Source: OFTM291 sp041741375 (GTDB lineage: Bacteria > Gemmatimonadota > Gemmatimonadetes > Gemmatimonadales > GWC2-71-9). From it: DNA of 64,000 bases. A model generated the notes under the pieces. The model saw nothing but the letters and a program-made list of their open reading frames with translations. It did not search any database and had not been told where the DNA came from. A program made the position numbers and the translations under genes. Where the stretch lies: assembly GCA_041741375.1 (NCBI GenBank), contig JBGSKF010000116.1, positions 9,991 through 73,990 of the forward strand. The letters are read 5' to 3'. Of this stretch, positions 63,540-64,000 are shown piece after piece. The stretch's first letter is position 1, and each line of letters begins with the position of its first letter.

Positions 63540-64000
63540 AGGACACCTCGTCGCCCTCACACACGTACACGTACCCGTACTCGTACTCGTACACGAATCG
63601 CCCGGGTTCTCCGTGGGATGGAACTCACACGAAGACACGAAGGCACGAAGGGTGGAGGAGGCTCACGCGAAGACGCGAAGACGCGAAGGAAGCGGGATCC
63701 TGAGCGTATGTCGGAGTGTCACCCCGGCGCACGCCGGGGTCCATGGTCGAGCATCCAGAGACTCAGCGCGAAGGCACGAAGAACACGAAGGGTGTATGAG
63801 ACTCACACGAAGACACGAAGACACGAAGGGAGTTAAGGGCACACGCGAAGCCGCGGAGACGCGAAGGAAAGCGGGATCCTCAGCGTATGTTGGAGTGTCA
63901 CCCCGGCGAAGGCCGGGGTCCAGTGACCGCCCATGTTGGCGGACTCGGGCCGAAGGCACGCCGACCACCGGGGGGTATCCCGTGGGGTATCCCCCCTGGT
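63540..64000. repeat. Repeat field at the window end
   Basis: No supported gene. ACACGTACCCGTACTCGTAC units (63562-63596), CACGAAGACACGAAG and CGCGAAGACGCGAAG runs, the ACCCCGGCGNNNGCCGGGGT palindrome at 63721-63740 and 63900-63919, and a direct repeat of about 58 bp (GCGGGATCCTGAGCGTATGT class) at 63686-63743 and 63864-63922. Confidence 0.85.

Overview
This 64 kb window is GC-rich chromosomal DNA with tight gene packing: many ATGA or GTGA stop/start overlaps and frequent GTG starts. It probably comes from a Gemmatimonadota-like or Acidobacteria-like organism. This is an inference from the gene content: an ECF sigma factor paired with a TPR serine/threonine kinase, propeller lipoproteins, multihaem cytochromes, a Gram-negative outer-membrane barrel and DPP-IV-type S9 peptidases. 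No rRNA, tRNA, CRISPR array, insertion sequence or phage gene was recognised.

Region 1 (1-11.2 kb): the end of a multihaem cytochrome, a Tat-exported Fe-S lipoprotein and an NrfD subunit form a quinone-linked redox module, followed by a slipin. Housekeeping genes come next: a GNAT enzyme, recF-DUF721-gyrB, enoyl-CoA hydratase, mtnA and glpK. Region 2 (11.2-23.7 kb) is an electron-transfer and cytochrome-maturation island. A four-gene minus-strand operon encodes three multihaem cytochromes (16, 20 and 9 haem motifs) with an outer-membrane barrel between them. Beside it lie ccmE (with a Cys in place of the usual haem-binding His), ccmF, ccmH and three zinc-ribbon membrane proteins, two of them paralogues.

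Region 3 (24.2-33.2 kb, minus strand) holds two ABC-exporter operons. The first (TPR protein, transglutaminase-like protein without its catalytic Cys, ABC ATPase, large permease) is followed by a C39 peptidase, three very small exported-looking peptides (two sharing a CxxC...CxxxC cysteine layout), a thioredoxin-fold protein, a membrane protein, and an ABC ATPase and permease. The second set looks like an undescribed system for making and exporting disulfide-containing peptides. uvrA follows on the plus strand.

Region 4 (36.1-45.7 kb) is accessory DNA: a 1 kb repeat field, an AraC-like HTH protein, a six-cysteine secreted peptide with a thioredoxin-fold partner and propeller lipoproteins, Uma2-family nuclease genes with tandem 3'-end duplications, and many palindromes and CCCTA-type repeats. 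Region 5 (45.8-56 kb): an ECF sigma factor overlaps a TPR kinase gene. A two-gene putative conflict or defence system follows (SIR2-like/TIR protein plus an nSTAND NTPase with a membrane segment and TPR-like repeats), then a frameshifted Uma2 copy and a Phd/VapC-type toxin-antitoxin pair.

Region 6 (56.5-64 kb): a DPP-IV-type peptidase, a small unknown gene, then six tandem small membrane/coiled-coil proteins ending in an ERxDFAERLL-type motif, a YbjN-like protein and PspA. This resembles an expanded phage-shock (membrane stress) locus. A DUF1611/DgcN-type gene and another repeat field close the window.
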